From positions 806,001-870,000 of the forward strand of contig JBDOQK010000005.1 in the NCBI GenBank assembly GCA_040437565.1: a DNA stretch of 64,000 bases. The letters run 5' to 3'. Made by a program: the position numbers and the translations under genes. Each line of letters begins with the position of its first letter. The first letter of the stretch is position 1. Below the pieces are notes generated by a model. It saw only the letters and a program-made list of their open reading frames with translations, did not search any database and was not told the origin of the DNA. The DNA is from Albugo candida. Its lineage: Eukaryota > Oomycota > Peronosporomycetes > Albuginales. Positions 48,401 to 63,400 of the stretch are shown here, piece by piece.

Positions 48401-51400
48401 NNNNNNAGACTGCCCAAAGTCTTGATCTTTGGCAGTTGTGATAGTGTAAATCCAGTCTCCTGCAGCCGTATTCTCCTTCACTTGAAAGGATGCATCACTC
48501 ACAAGTGGTTTTTCATTAATGTCAAGCACCACGATCCTTAGTTCACAATCTGTAGAGCAGGCACCGTGATGATCACATGCCTCGTACAATAAAGCGTACG
48601 ACGGAAATGTCTCGTAGTCTAGCTCAGCATTAACCATCACGAGATCCTTATCAATTGCAAATACACCATTTTCTTCTCGAAAGCGATAAAATATCATCTG
48701 GCCTTCATCTGCTTTGTCGGGGTCTATTGCTTTCAAGATGCCAGTGGACCTGGCACCAATCGGTGCGTCCTCAGAGAACGGCACATAGGCCACGTTGGCA
48801 CAGTAAGGTGCTTCATTGAGATCAATAATGTTGATGGTCACTTCTGTTGAAGCTGAAAGTCGCATTTTGTCCGTGACTTGCACAATGAAAATATAGGATG
48901 ACACTCGTTCGTAATCTAGGTGAGTATTATTAGGAAGGGATACTTCCCCGGACCATGCATCCACTTGAAACGGAACAGTACTTGGTCCGGCCTGAACTAT
49001 TGTGAACTTTAAAATATCGTTTCTGTCGGGATCCATCGCATCAAGATTTCCAACGAAGGTTTTGTTTGATCCGTTTTCGGGTATGGAAAACGTGTAGCGG
49101 GGAGCATAGAATACTGGCGGCTCGTTAATGTCTAGTATATGCAGGGATACGTTGATAGAGGTTGCCAAGTGGTTTTTTGTTCGTACTTCAGTGGCTAAGA
49201 CAGACAAGTAAATACCACCAATATAGTTTGCTTCGTAGTCAAATGGGTCTCTCGAGCGCAATTGCCCATGGCAAGCATCGAGATCAAAAAACGAAGACCA
49301 ATAGGATGATTCCAGTCGATAAGTAATTGTATCGTTCTCAGGATCCGAGACATATGTTGACAGTGCTGCTCCGATCGTATTCCCACTTGTCATCCCTTCT
49401 TCAATTTGGAAAACAATAGGGGTCACAGTATCCAGTACTGGTGCTTCATTTATATCTTCTACATCAATTATCACATCGGAAACAGAGCTCAATTTTTCTC
49501 CTGTTTCCAAGATCTTATAAATTTGCAGTTTGCATTGATATTTGGGCGTTTGCTCGAAATCCAAAGGCGAATTTAGTTGCAGCAATCCCGTAGCATAGCC
49601 AATCGAAATAGAATTACCAGCGCAAGCATTGATAACGCTATAACGTAGGAGCTGGCTCGATACGGAATCAGGATCTGTAGCATTAATTGCAAAAAGGTTG
49701 CGGGGCACTAAACCGTTCTCAGATACTGATACAGTGATCGATGGGTTGACGATTGGACTCTCAACTACATCCAGTATACTAACATAGACTGTGCCTTCGG
49801 TNNNNNNNNNNNNNNNNNNNNNNNNNNNNNNNNNNNNNNNNNNNNNNNNNNNNNNNNNNNNNNNNNNNNNNNNNNNNNNNNNNNNNNNNNNNNNNNNNNN
49901 NGAAAACGTGTAGCGGGGAGCATAGAATACTGGCGGCTCGTTAATGTCTAGTATATGCAGGGATACGTTGATAGAGGTTGCCAAGTGGTTTTTTGTTCGT
50001 ACTTCAGTGGCTAAGACAGACAAGTAAATACCACCAATATAGTTTGCTTCGTAGTCAAATGGGTCTCTCGAGCGCAATTGCCCATGGCAAGCATCGAGAT
50101 CAAAAAACGAAGACCAATAGGATGATTCCAGTCGATAAGTAATTGTATCGTTCTCAGGATCCGAGACATATGTTGACAGTGCTGCTCCGATCGTATTCCC
50201 ACTTGTCATCCCTTCTTCAATTTGGAAAACAATAGGGGTCACAGTATCCAGTACTGGTGCTTCATTTATATCTTCTACATCAATTATCACATCGGAAACA
50301 GAGCTCAATTTTTCTCCTGTTTCCAAGATCTTATAAATTTGCAGTTTGCATTGATATTTGGGCGTTTGCTCGAAATCCAAAGGCGAATTTAGTTGCAGCA
50401 ATCCCGTAGCATAGCCAATCGAAATAGAATTACCAGCGCAAGCATTGATAACGCTATAACGTAGGAGCTGGCTCGATACGGAATCAGGATCTGTAGCATT
50501 AATTGCAAAAAGGTTGCGGGGCACTAAACCGTTCTCAGATACTGATACAGTGATCGATGGGTTGACGATTGGACTCTCAACTACATCCAGTATACTAACA
50601 TAGACTGTGCCTTCGGTCGTAAGGAACCCACCATCGGTCACCATAACGTTTAAAATGAATTCTCGCTGACTCTCATAGTTCAACGAGAAGGATGACCGCA
50701 AAGATAATACACCACTTGAGAGGTCGATCGCAAAAATCGTGCTATTCACCAGATAGAACTGAAGCTTGGACCAAGAAGAGTTTGCTAACATCGTTGTTTT
50801 ATTCGCATCAGGGTCGACACAATTTACGACCATGATTGCTGTTCCCGCTGTGGCATTTTCGGCGATGTAGCCGTGCTGGTTCGGAGGAATGAGAGGTGGC
50901 TCGTTCATGTCTAGAACTGTGACCGAAACAGTCTGCAACGATGACAGGGGGAATTGAGCATCATTTATGAGAAGCACTTGGCATTTCAAAACCGGATGAC
51001 GCTCAAAGTCAAACAATTTGGGGTCACGAACTCTGAGAGCATGACTCACATTGTCAAATACAAATGGGCAAGGTGCTTGTGTCTCGCTCGAAATTCTATT
51101 TCGGATGTAAACAGCGACTTTATCTTTGGCATTCGATAGAACAGGATGGTAGTATGCAATGTGCTCGCCGGAAAGAGGGTTTTCGTTTATGCGGAAAATC
51201 AAGCCAGGTTCTGTCTTTCCGGGTGATTTGTATGCACTCCTGACATTGACATCGACAATACAGGAATCTGTCAAACCGTGAGAATCTGTTGCCGTTACAT
51301 TGAGTCGAAAATCCGAGTCACTTTGTCGATTGATCCAATTCTTAATGTATCCCAACTGACCTGTGTTTTGATCAATGAAAAAAGGTAGTGCGCGTGTGGA

Positions 51401-54400
51401 CTCGTCGAGTTGGAAAATAAGTTTATCCTCCCCGTATTCGGCATCTTGATCGATAGCTCGTACTTTATGCTGAAGATTCAAAATGGTCAACGGACTATAT
51501 ATCTCAATTTTCAAACAGGCTGCATCACCCGTCCAAGAGATTGGATAAATTCGCAACTGCACTGCAATAATATTTTGGACACTTACATTGTAAGAACTCA
51601 TACCGGAATAAGCTCCACGAGTCATGATATAATCTGACTCTGTTGAGGCAAAAGCTTCAGAGCTTTTCCATCCAAAACAATGCGCTCTGCCAGGATCATA
51701 CGGAGTAAATGGTGATGTCGAAGATGATCTATACCATAATTTGAATTCTGTGACTGTGGATGATACGCCGGTTATAGAATTAAAGCCCGAAGCGATAGTT
51801 ATCGTATCGATCATCGTTGAAGCTGGGAGAGAGAATTCAATGTAATTTGCTGGATCATTGGAAGTATTTGAACCACTGCACCACGAATGAGTAATATTGT
51901 TTTCAGCACCAATTCGAACGAAGTCAAGCCCGTAATGGCCATACCCATGCTCCTTCCTGTTGCCGAGATAGGAACTTGCATCAATTGTGGAAGCTTGAAG
52001 CAAAGCGGAGTTGGAGGACCCAACAAGTGCTATCTGTTTTGGATATGAGCAGCATGTTATAGATTCAGAGATTATTGATGTACGCCAAAAATGGTCTCCG
52101 AACGCTGAGTTTTTTTCATCAGTAGGTATTGAATTCTGCAAGTATCCCCAAGGCTCACAGAAGTGTAGGCCTTGTTTCGTGCAATAGTCGTGTAGTTCTC
52201 GTAGTGTTGCGTTAATCATTGTGGGCTCGGCATAGAATTTGGTTACTATAATCATACAAAACTGGTCAGAGGGGCTATGCAATGGGAATAGAATCATTCT
52301 ACCTGGATATGTAATGAGTTGAGCAAGCTGCTCAGGTACAGCGATAGTAGCTCCGACGTACTGAAATCGAGTAATCCAACCGTGAAATGGACGACTGGAC
52401 GATGATAATACCGCGGAAGAAGATGTTATCCACTTCTGAGAGTAAGCCGTGTAGTCATTTAATAAGGAACTTGTGTTGGTGCCTACTAAATTTTCATTGA
52501 CATAAATACGAGCTGATCGATCCGCAAATGTTATAATTACGGTAATATGAGCCCATTCACGCAAAGCTACGACTGGGGCTGTGATAATTGATAAAGTAGA
52601 CTGAGGCTCGACGATAATGAGTGAGATGGCATTATTGCGCAATACTGACAGGTTCAAGAATAACGAATCCATTGAATTTTCATTGGCGTGTCGCAATTCA
52701 TAGATATTCGAGTAGCCATCCGATTCTGGATAAATCGCGACACTCAGCGTGTAATCAAGATTAGTTCCGAACACAATTGATCCTTCATGCATCAAAGATC
52801 CAAGATCAAAACTTGTGTTCCCATCAAAATAACCTCCGGGTGCCTTAAATTCTTCGCTATCCCAACTACAATATGACTCTTCAACTTCTCGTAACAATCG
52901 ACAGCTGTTTGCATCCATCAAAGGGGCTTCGTTAACATCATCTACTTTGATAAGAAGTTTGCTGCATGCCTCCATATATGATAACATGTCGGTAGCGCAA
53001 ATCTTGAACTCAATGGTAGGCTCTGCTTCATGATCAAGTCCAAATTGGTAATTTGACGTTGACCCGATGAAAACGACATCCGCACTCAGCGCGTCGATAG
53101 ATTGTAGGATGAATCGTTTTGAATGTGGCACCAACGAGAAGTTCAGTACACTATCAATCCTCATTTTGGCATCCACAGTGCCAACTTTGCTACCCGGTAG
53201 GACATCTTCCGAAACGTTCAGCGTGAAACTGGCAAGAAGTGGAGGTTCTCCTCTTGCTACGGCTATAATCTCAACCATCAGTACATTGGTTGAAGACTTC
53301 CCAGCGCCGTATTCATCCACAGCAACGATTTGCAATCGATAAACGTCTTGTTTTAATGATGTGGAGGAGTTCGATATGTTGGTCCTTCTGAGGCATCTCA
53401 TATCTCTTATTGAGAATTGCATGGGATGGCTCGACCAAATAATATCGTATAGAATTCTAGATCCACGATTTTCCGGGTCGATTGCGCTGAAGTATGTGAT
53501 AACTTCGGTAGATGAAATGTTCTGGAGCACGCTCAGCTTTAAAGTACTAGGAGAAAAGTACGGGGCCTCGTTAACGTCCGCAATTTGAACTTCTAATTCC
53601 CAGCTAATGCTGTTGGAGTCTAGATCAACAACATAGAGATCCAGAAAAGCCGTTGAGACTTCTTCGTGGTCCAGCAGTGAAGAGTCGAGGACCGTGAGTA
53701 TCGCATCGTTGCTAGAAGTGCGATTGATTGCAAACATGCCTGCTCGCGGAAGTGAAGAAATTATTCTAAATGTCAGTTGATCATTCTTATCGGGATCATA
53801 GAAGTAAGAATTCAATCCTTGTAAGCTGACGACACTTCCGAATGGTGAATTTTCAGGTATAGATAAGGTCACACGATTTGGAATGCGAGTCGCATTGCGC
53901 AACTTTGGGGGCTCATTGACGTCTGTAAGCTGTATATTGAATGTCTGCGTTGATGAGAGACCGGTAGGCCCATGTATTGCAAGGTTAGTATTCGAGTATT
54001 CATAATCCGTGACCGTGACACAAATGTCAAAGACGGACTGATTTTCATAGTCGAGACTCCCATGAAGGAGCTCCAGATTTGCAGATGTATAAGATGTCGG
54101 CGTGATCCGAAATGCGTCTTCGTTACCATCGCCCAATGTCGATCGATGAGAAAATGACAAAGTCTGATTTTCGGGATCTACCCCAATGATGTTCATAATG
54201 ATAGTTCCACCAATTAAGTTTTCGTAAATTGGATTCGAGATGATGACAGAGAAGTCTGGCGCCTCATTCACGTCCAGTATATCAATGATCAACGAGCAAT
54301 AAGTCGCTCGCTCTTCTCCTTCTTCTGTGACTGAGATTTGATACGAGTATTGGTTTTTGCGCTCATAGTCTAATACAGAGTCTGAACCGCTACCGCCAGA

Positions 54401-57400
54401 AACAAAAACTTGCCCCGAGTCGACACCTATTGCAAATATCGGAGAGTTCTCGTTGGTCAAAAGCTTAAATTGGAAAACCTTATTGTACCCGTCAGGGTCT
54501 TTAGGGGATAGAGGAGAGCCAACAAATGTCATGGGTGGGGAATTTTCGCAAACGGTGCGATAAATTGGACCCGTTATCTCAGGTGGCTCGTTCACATTCA
54601 AAATGTTGATATGGACCCATGCGGCTGCATTTAGAGGATTCACTGGATCTGAGTCTTTTACCTGAGTGAGAATTGCGTACTGCTGTTTAACTTCGTAGTC
54701 AAGATGAGCATGGGCAGATACAAAGATCTGTCCATTGTCACTATTAATATCAAATTGCGCAGGTGAAGATTGTTCCAAGATTGAGTAGGTCAAATTCCCG
54801 TAAGTCAATGCTTTTGGACCATCCAAGTCCTGATCTGCAGCAACTAATGGGCCCCCGACAAGACTTCCAGGGCCTTTATCTTCTGCAATACTGCGACTAA
54901 GTGTTTCATTTCCAATAATCGATAGGCTCGATTTCGTGACGGTGCGCCAAAGCTCGTCATTTAATCGAAACTCAATGGTGACCGAGTCACTTTCAGAAGC
55001 AATCACATAAATAAAGATATCATGAACCCNNNNNNNNNNNNNNNNNNNNNNNNNNNNNNNNNNNNNNNNNNNNNNNNNNNNNNNNNNNNNNNNNNNNNNN
55101 NNNNNNNNNNNNNNNNNNNNNNNNNNNNNTGATATGGACCCATGCGGCTGCATTTAGAGGATTCACTGGATCTGAGTCTTTTACCTGAGTGAGAATTGCG
55201 TACTGCTGTTTAACTTCGTAGTCAAGATGAGCATGGGCAGATACAAAGATCTGTCCATTGTCACTATTAATATCAAATTGCGCAGGTGAAGATTGTTCCA
55301 AGATTGAGTAGGTCAAATTCCCGTAAGTCAATGCTTTTGGACCATCCAAGTCCTGATCTGCAGCAACTAATGGGTCCCCGACAAGACTTCCAGGGCCTTT
55401 ATCTTCTGCAATACTGCGACTTAGTGTTTCATTTCCAATAATCGATAGGCTCGATTTCGTGACGGTGCGCCAAAGCTCGTCATTTGATCGAAACTCAATG
55501 GTGACCGAGTCACTTTCAGAAGCAATCACATAAATAAAGATATCATGAACCCCCCGATGCATCTTTTTCTGAACGAATTCCTCATGAATATTACCATAAA
55601 AGGAGGTGTTTGGTCTGACCAATATCCCGTTGATCACAACTATGGCATTTGCCAATTTATCAACTGAACGTATGCGCACCGCAAACGCTGCCGGTAATGG
55701 TAGAAGAACATTCCATGTTAAGGACAAGATTTGAGGTGTGATTGGTCCTTGAGGGCATAGATTCTGAAGTCGGAGGTTATTAGTGGAAATCTGGAAGTCG
55801 TCGATAGTGCAATAAGCACGAAGACCACCAGAAATAACCTCTTCGATGATGGCTTGAACAATGAAGTAAAAACGAACGCTACTTGTCTCCGACCACTCGA
55901 GCAAAGTAGAAGGAACATATACGTTGTTCAAAGATACGTTAAGAGGTAGTGTCCTGATACGTAAAGTCTGGTTGATAGCGAATAATGGGACTTCATTCAC
56001 ATTCTCAACAATAATGCTGGCATTTAGTTGTGTAGATTGGGCTGGATGGCCGCTATCTTCTACCCTTATGGATAGCAAGTGAAGATTTCTTGACTCATAA
56101 TCCAAAACCTCGGATCTTCTGACTAGTAATTGACCCGTGCTTTCAATGATCCCAAAAATTTCATCTTCATTACCATAGGTGATCGAATAGCTGAGAAATT
56201 GACCAACATCAGGGTCTGTAGCCACTACTGGTTCTCCAACAAAGACCCCGGCAACTTCATTTTCATAAACATGAAATATAGAAGCAGAGGCAACTGGAGC
56301 CTCATTCACGTCCAAGATTCGTATTGTGAAAATGGAGGTACTGCAAACATTGGAAGGATCGCAACCTCTTAGCATTACATCATAAATTGGTGTAGCTTCA
56401 TAATCCACCACTTCATCCATACTTGTAATAATGCAATAGGACTGATGCTCTATTATGACAGTGAATGGTTGAGAGGAATTGCTCTCATTCAATTCGAGTA
56501 AATATATATGCACGGGTTGTTTCTCAGGATCAATTGCTATCGGAGTGGCTGATGTGTTGACAATAACGGTACCCCCGGGACTGTTTTCAACGACACTGGC
56601 GGTGTTGAGTATAAAATAAGGTGCTTCATTCAGGTCATTCACGTTGATATCAATATATTCTTGCGCTGATAAACCTAGGGGATCCGTTACCTTCACATGA
56701 ACTGTATACTTTTGTACCGACTCGTAATCGAAAATTTTGCTGTCTGTTGCAAATATAAAGCCTGAAACTTGGTCTACTCGGAAGAGAGAGCTATTTTCGC
56801 TAGGTACCATCTCGAACAGCAAATTATCCGAGTCGATATCAACCGCAATGATACGTGCTATAGCTTCGGATAGCTTTGGCGATGCTCCAGGTATGAATTC
56901 ATCAACATTACCAGTAAGGTGAGACAAGATCGTGGGAGCTTCATTGACATTAATCAGATGAATGTATACAGACGAATTACTAGTGCAAACCGGAATTCCA
57001 TCATCTGTAGCATAAACATCCACAACCACCATTGACGCTCTCTCAAAGTCAAGTAGTTCAACCGACAAGACCGCGATCTGACCGCTTATTTGATCAATTG
57101 TAAAGGTCCCAGTTTCATCGATAAGTTTGTAGTGGATCCTTGAACTAGGCGTAGCAGTACCAGTTGCGTGGTCTTGATCTGTCACGGCAATTGGGGATCC
57201 TATGAATGTTCCTGCTGCGCTGTTCTCGGGTACACTCCTCTCTGATCTTCCTGTTGAAGCGGCTTCAGGAAAAATTGGGCAATCATTTATATCAACGACT
57301 TTGAGAGTAGGAGTGCAACTAACGATGTTGCTTCCATCAGTTGCGCGAACTTCAATGCGATATAATGAAACTTTCTCATAGTCAAGAAGCGCTTGGTTTT

Positions 57401-60400
57401 GTAAATACAGATCTCCTTCTGTTCCTATACTGAAAATGCTCGTACTTTCGTGCGAGTCTACAAAGTAAGAGACCCTTGCACCTTCGGGATCAATCGCAGA
57501 TACTCTTCCGAGATAGAATTCCATCTGAGGGCCGTTTTCCTCAGCTGACGCTGTAAATTCATCCATACAAATCGGTGGCTCATTTTGATTAATAACATTG
57601 ACGCTCATATCGCAGAAGATAGTTTGGTATGTTTTCACAGTAGCAGAATATTGCAATCGGTAGGTGTTTTGGGTTTCATAGTCGAGAGTTTGGCCAGGTC
57701 GGAGTAAGAACTCACCGCTTGACTCGTTGACGGTAAATGACGTCAGAACATGTTTGTCTGTGCTAATAAGAGTATAAAAGTCAGCAAAGATACTTGCACT
57801 TTGTTTTGGTGTGGATGCATCGATAACTTCGAGAAACCCGAGGGACACATCACCCGTATTCTCCAGAGCCTCCATAACTTTTGGAGGCGTGGGGCATGCA
57901 ATGGTTACAGCTACCGCCATTCCAGTAAGCGCACATCGAGCTTTGATGGTATGCATGCCATCACTTACGTCAAGTATAAGGGTGTAAGATACCAATTCGA
58001 GGTTTGAAAATCCTCCCGTTCGGTTTATGAACAAGAAGCCGTCATTACTTACATCGAAGGGCAAAAGGGTAAGTGCATCACTACTATTTCTTGTTGCTGA
58101 ACTGATTGAATATGACATCCTCCGTTGTTCAGGGTCTTGCAAGAGCAATTTGATAAGCCGATCACCGTATTTGGCGTCTTGATGATAAGTTACATTGTAG
58201 ATAGTACTGCCGAATGGAGGTTCATCAAAATCAATGATATTTATCACTGCGACGCATGTTGTTGTAGCTCCATGGCTATCTTTTGCCAATACTTCAACAT
58301 AGTGGATAGACTGTGTCTCGAAATCCAGATTAACCCTTGTATGAAGTCGACCGAGATCATCTATCCTGAAGGTTGATGTCGCGTTCAACAACTGATACAC
58401 AAATGACAGATCAGTGGCGTCTTCATCGGACACAATCACACCAGTTTCTGATATGATTGATTCTGGTGCCGCTGTCTCGCTTATCTGATAGTGTGGACAG
58501 GAGGCTTGAGGTGCATCATTTTCATTTTTTATTTGCACATCGAAATTGATGAAAGCACAGAGGTCGTAATCAATAATTTGAACCGATATAGTGTGCTTTG
58601 GGCGAGATTCATAATTGATACCAGTGGAGCCTACCATCAGCGAATTATTTTGTATGTAGAAAGCTCCTTCCACACTCTGATTTCGCAAAATAAACTTAAG
58701 ATCACGACTTTCTTCTGGATCCCTGACAATCGTATTCAAGGGAGCCGCATGATCAACCTCAGTGCCTTCAGCACTATTCTCAGAAACCGATATTTCTTCG
58801 GTTGGCAGAAGCATTGGAGCTTCATTGACATCATTGACAATGACTTTATACAGACATTGTTTTGATAAAGCCTCTGGTGACCAGTCCTGGACTGAAACTA
58901 TGACTCTTATTGATTTCTGTAACATCGATACATCGAATACTCGTACCCAATCGCTATTTTTGTAGCGGAGATAGAGAGCCTCTTTGCTTGATGGGATCTT
59001 GATTGACATGATTCCGTCGAATATTACACCCCTTCCGATCCCAACATGATGCGAGCTGACTTTGATTACGAGGGAATTCGATGCATCGCCATTCGACGTT
59101 CGTAATGCTAAGGCGTCTTGAAGCATAGACAGCAATGTTTCTTTGCTTAATTCGGTAGCGGGAAAGTCTTGGGAATTCCTATAATTGAATGATAATTGCG
59201 CTTGTGTTGAGCCTGACGTATCCATGAGTAATCGCACGCTGGAGACGTTAAGCTCTGAATGCCCATCTTCTATACGCATAAAAAGATCCAGTGCATCGAA
59301 TGCTAGCGACTCATAGTCGAGGCAAGCGCTTGAGTAGACATAAACCTGTCCTGTCACCTTATCAATAGAGAAACAGCCGGCTATGTCTTGACTTGCGATT
59401 GCATAAAATACTCCTCCGTCGAGGTCTTGGTCGTGAGCCAGGATTGCCGATCCAATAACACTTCCTATCGGTGAGTTTTCATCTACATATGCATTGGTAT
59501 GTTGCGTTGTTGAGAAATTGGGTGCTTCATTCACATCCTGTATCATGATAGATAAATTAGCTGGCGAAGAAATCAAGCCACCTCGATCGATAGTAATGAA
59601 TGTGAGAATATGATGATTTTGTTCTTCATAATCTAACGGACGAAAGTTCCAGATCCTGTAGCTCGCATCCAAACTGAAAAAGCACGGGGACGGGCTGCAT
59701 TTGATCAATTCAATTGTATGTTCGTCATCAACGTCTTCGTCTTGTACAGAAGCCAGTGATCCTTCAAGTTGCACTGACACGTTTGTATTTTCTTTAACAA
59801 ACGTACCGGAAGTGATTTGCAATGATGGAGCCTCATTGATATCCAGTACGCTAACAATGACTGTAAAGTTGCTACTAAGTGGAGGGTTACCCGAATCCAT
59901 TGCATTGATCACGAGAGTCGTACTGTTTTGTCTCTCAAAATTTAGCTCACTATGGCGACGGTATACGCTTAAATGATTGCTGCTCGTGCTACCGCAGCTT
60001 TCTCCTTCGAAGCAGCGAGCATCACACGACGCATAATTCAGTGCCTCTGACGAGATTGCAGGTTCTTCGTTTGTGCACAGGCACCTTAAATCGACCTCTC
60101 TCTGAATGGTCATAAATTGGTGCATTTTGCATGCAACTGAGCAATCTGCTAGCATTCTGGATGGTAAAGTAGAATTGATCAGAGCCAAATTTCTCTTGAG
60201 TATTCTGAAACACCCAATAAAGACGTTCTGAGGCCCATTACCGACGCTCAGCTGACCGGTCAGAGAGTTAATTGTAAAGAATTCTTCTTCGTTTCCATCA
60301 ACCAGCATGAATGAAATGGTTTGCCATGTATCAGGGTCTGTTGCAAGGAGTTGATCGTGCACGATGGTCCCTTGCCTCGAATTTTCTGGTATTGTGCGCA

Positions 60401-63400
60401 TCTGATTGTATACTATAGGTGGTTCATTCACATCTTGGACGAGTACAGTCAAGGTCATAGTGGCATATTTGGTATCCATTTTGCTTTTACTGACCAAAAT
60501 AGTTAGCTGATAAGTGGCAGTGACCTCATAATCAAGTCGTGCCTTTGCAACCCATAGTGATCCATTCGCCAAAACAAATATGCCATTTTCGTTCCCACCA
60601 GTTATGTTGTAGAAAAGATTGCCGTTCTGTACATGACTAGCACCAAGAAACCCAACGAATTGACCTACCTGAGTGTTTTCAGCGATTGTGAAGACGGATG
60701 TATTACTAATTACGGGTAATTCGTCCTCATCAACCACAGACAAAGTGACAAGGGACGGATTACTTGTCAGATTACTTGGATCTTGAACTGTGACTTGAAA
60801 AGCGTACTGACTTTGTCGTTCATAGTCCAAACTCGCGTCTTTTCGTAATCGAATAGCTCCAGTGTAGGGCTGAATTTCCAATATACGAACAATGTCGTCA
60901 GCCGTACCATCTGCGAATGAGTAAATTAAACCAGAATTTCCTGTGTCATCGTCATCTGCAACAATATGATCAACCGCTGCAAAAGAGACTACATTAGTCT
61001 GTGAGAGCTCCAGGCCGTTCAGGTATCCAACTGTGTGCCATGACTTGTGTAGTGTGTTGTAGTATCGAATCGCGATGGTAGATACGCAATGATTTGGGCT
61101 TTCGGAAGACCTTATCATGATTTTTGAGGCATCAACGACTTGAGAAAAATATATATCAATACTAGCTCCCATGTCGTCCCCATTGATCGATTGGAATGTA
61201 TAGGTAGTGTCTCGATCATTGTCTATTGCCTTTTTCAAACTATCAAATGTAGCGCCGTCGGAAGAAGTCATATTTGAGACTACCTCCATAAGATGCAAGC
61301 GTTTGCGCTCTGAAAACCATACTATTTCACTGATTGAGAAGGACTCGATTCCTTTATCTTGAACCACTAGCAGCTGCCACCTCGAACTATACTGTCTTGC
61401 TTCGCCTCGTACCGGTGCTCCATCAACAAGTAATGAACTAACAGAAGAGCTGCTGGATACATTAGGAATGATATAGTGACTGTAATTTCTTCGCACCAGT
61501 TCATCACTCTCAAATCTACAATAGAGCGATTATTAAATATATGAGAGCACGCCAAATCGTCATGGTACCTGTGGTAAGAAATCAGAGAAGCGTCGGGGTA
61601 TGTGATCACTTTGTTGTATACATTCCGCAAAAATTCATGTGTTTTCTCTTCAGACCAGCACCTTACCTCATCAATCCAAAAGGAAAAGGGTTTGCTAGGG
61701 CACATAAGCTCATCAAAGCAGGTACCAAAAATAATGACTTCCGGATTAAGAGGCACCCCAAACAGTGGGAGCACCACCGAAGTCGGTAGGTTTTGTTGAA
61801 TCACGCGGGATCCATCGATATATATATTTAACATACCAGTGTCAGAACTGAACGTAGTTGCTATATGATACCATACGCTCTTATCCATGCGATATCGCGT
61901 ATCCAGACTTGCACTACCAAGTGTGATTTGCAATGTGTCTGCAGAGTAGATCCACTGTAAGAATAACAACTTTTCTGACCTATTCGTTTGTTTGAGGTAC
62001 AAAGTCAGCAAACTCCCTTCGTTTTGCTGCAAATTTATCCAACCATCCACGGTGAACTTACTTAGTAAAGGCCATGACTCTAGATGCATAAGAGTATATG
62101 GGTGAAAAGGCATCTTTATCGACAGGGAATGCATTGAGATTAAAGCTGCTTTTAACGGAGCATCATTTGTCAAATAGCTGTCCTGCTGGATCAATTCTCC
62201 CGGTGCTGTAGGCAAAAGCCTCTCAAACATTTCACAATCAGCGCACGGAACGGTGCAACCCGCTCCGTCTTGTAAAATACGGTCTGTCAGACGACATATC
62301 GCCTTTTCTGTCTGGTACACGCCTCCAAAACATTCAGAACGAGATGCGCAAGCGCTCATGCAGGATGGGAGGCTATTGCAATGCGACACAAGCGCTATCG
62401 CGGTAGTTGTTAGGTCACAAGCTCCGCGCTGATTGAATAGAGTTTGAATGAGTTGACCCGCTTTTGCGCTTTCTTCGATAAAAAAATGCTGATTTGGTAG
62501 AATCCACGGCTTTTCATTCACGTCTGCGATGATAATGTCAAGCGAGCTCTTCTTCAGTGCACCTTCATGATCCCAAGCGACAATACTAATATTGTAAAAT
62601 TCTCGCATCTCATGATCAACAAAGCCTCCAAGCAATATGTAATGCGTAGTAGCATTGATATGATCAAGTCTGAATGTCGTGGTGGTAGTTGATAAAGAGG
62701 CATCGAGTGTCTCATTGATGTCTTCGTCGTACAGAACCAGTTGTGCAATCACCGTTCCAATTCCAAGATTCTCAGGTACAATAACGCTTGTCAGCTCGGA
62801 AGTACCCTCTGCAGTTAGAAATTTTGCTTCAGGAGGATCATTCCTATCGTCGACCATAATACTTACACTCATGTATGTGAAGTGAAGAGAAGATTTCGCA
62901 TTTCGGACCACCACGGTGAGATTGGGGTAATATGACTTGGCCTCGTAGTTGAGATTACTCATAACGGAAATTTGCCCTGACGAATTTGAGATAGTGAACG
63001 GTATATCCGCTGTCATTGTTCGGGCGAATTCAAACAGAAAAAAGTTGGAGCTACCACGTTTTCCGCTGTCTTCATCCCTGCAATGATTCCATAACGCTTC
63101 ACCCACTGGAATTTCGATTACGGCATCCTCGGGAACATTGAAGTCCGCAGTTTGATCACATTGGGGAGACTCTATCTCATTCAAGATCCAAATAGTCGCT
63201 GTGCAAGTGCCAATTAACGGTACAACGGTATCGTCTCTCACTTCAATCTCCAGGATGAATTTTGTTGCTGTTTCAAAATCGGATGTATTCGTACCGACCG
63301 AGAGATCACCGGTCGATTTGCTAATGCGAAACATGTCATACTCGTTGCCATTGAATACTGAATATTCGACCGCATTTCCACCAAGCCCGTCCACAGCGAT

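Larger units (their letters stand above)
33085..50650 (-). other. Cadherin: C-proximal cadherin repeat block
   Basis: By hand count of the linker motif between repeats (DVNEAP and variants such as DINEPP, NVNDPP and DANDCP) there are about 45 cadherin repeats here. Most contain an LDYE or FDYE calcium-ligand motif about 60 residues after the linker. Repeat lengths are near 100-115 residues except where other modules are inserted. Gaps at 36285, 44663, 48307 and 49802 duplicate parts of it. Confidence 0.75.

Noticed and set aside
49086-50617. Tandem duplication of cadherin repeats
   Set aside because: The 716-bp copies are identical as far as I can see and sit exactly at the two edges of a 100-N gap, like nearly every other gap in the window. 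Contig overlap is the simpler explanation; real neighbouring repeats are far more divergent.
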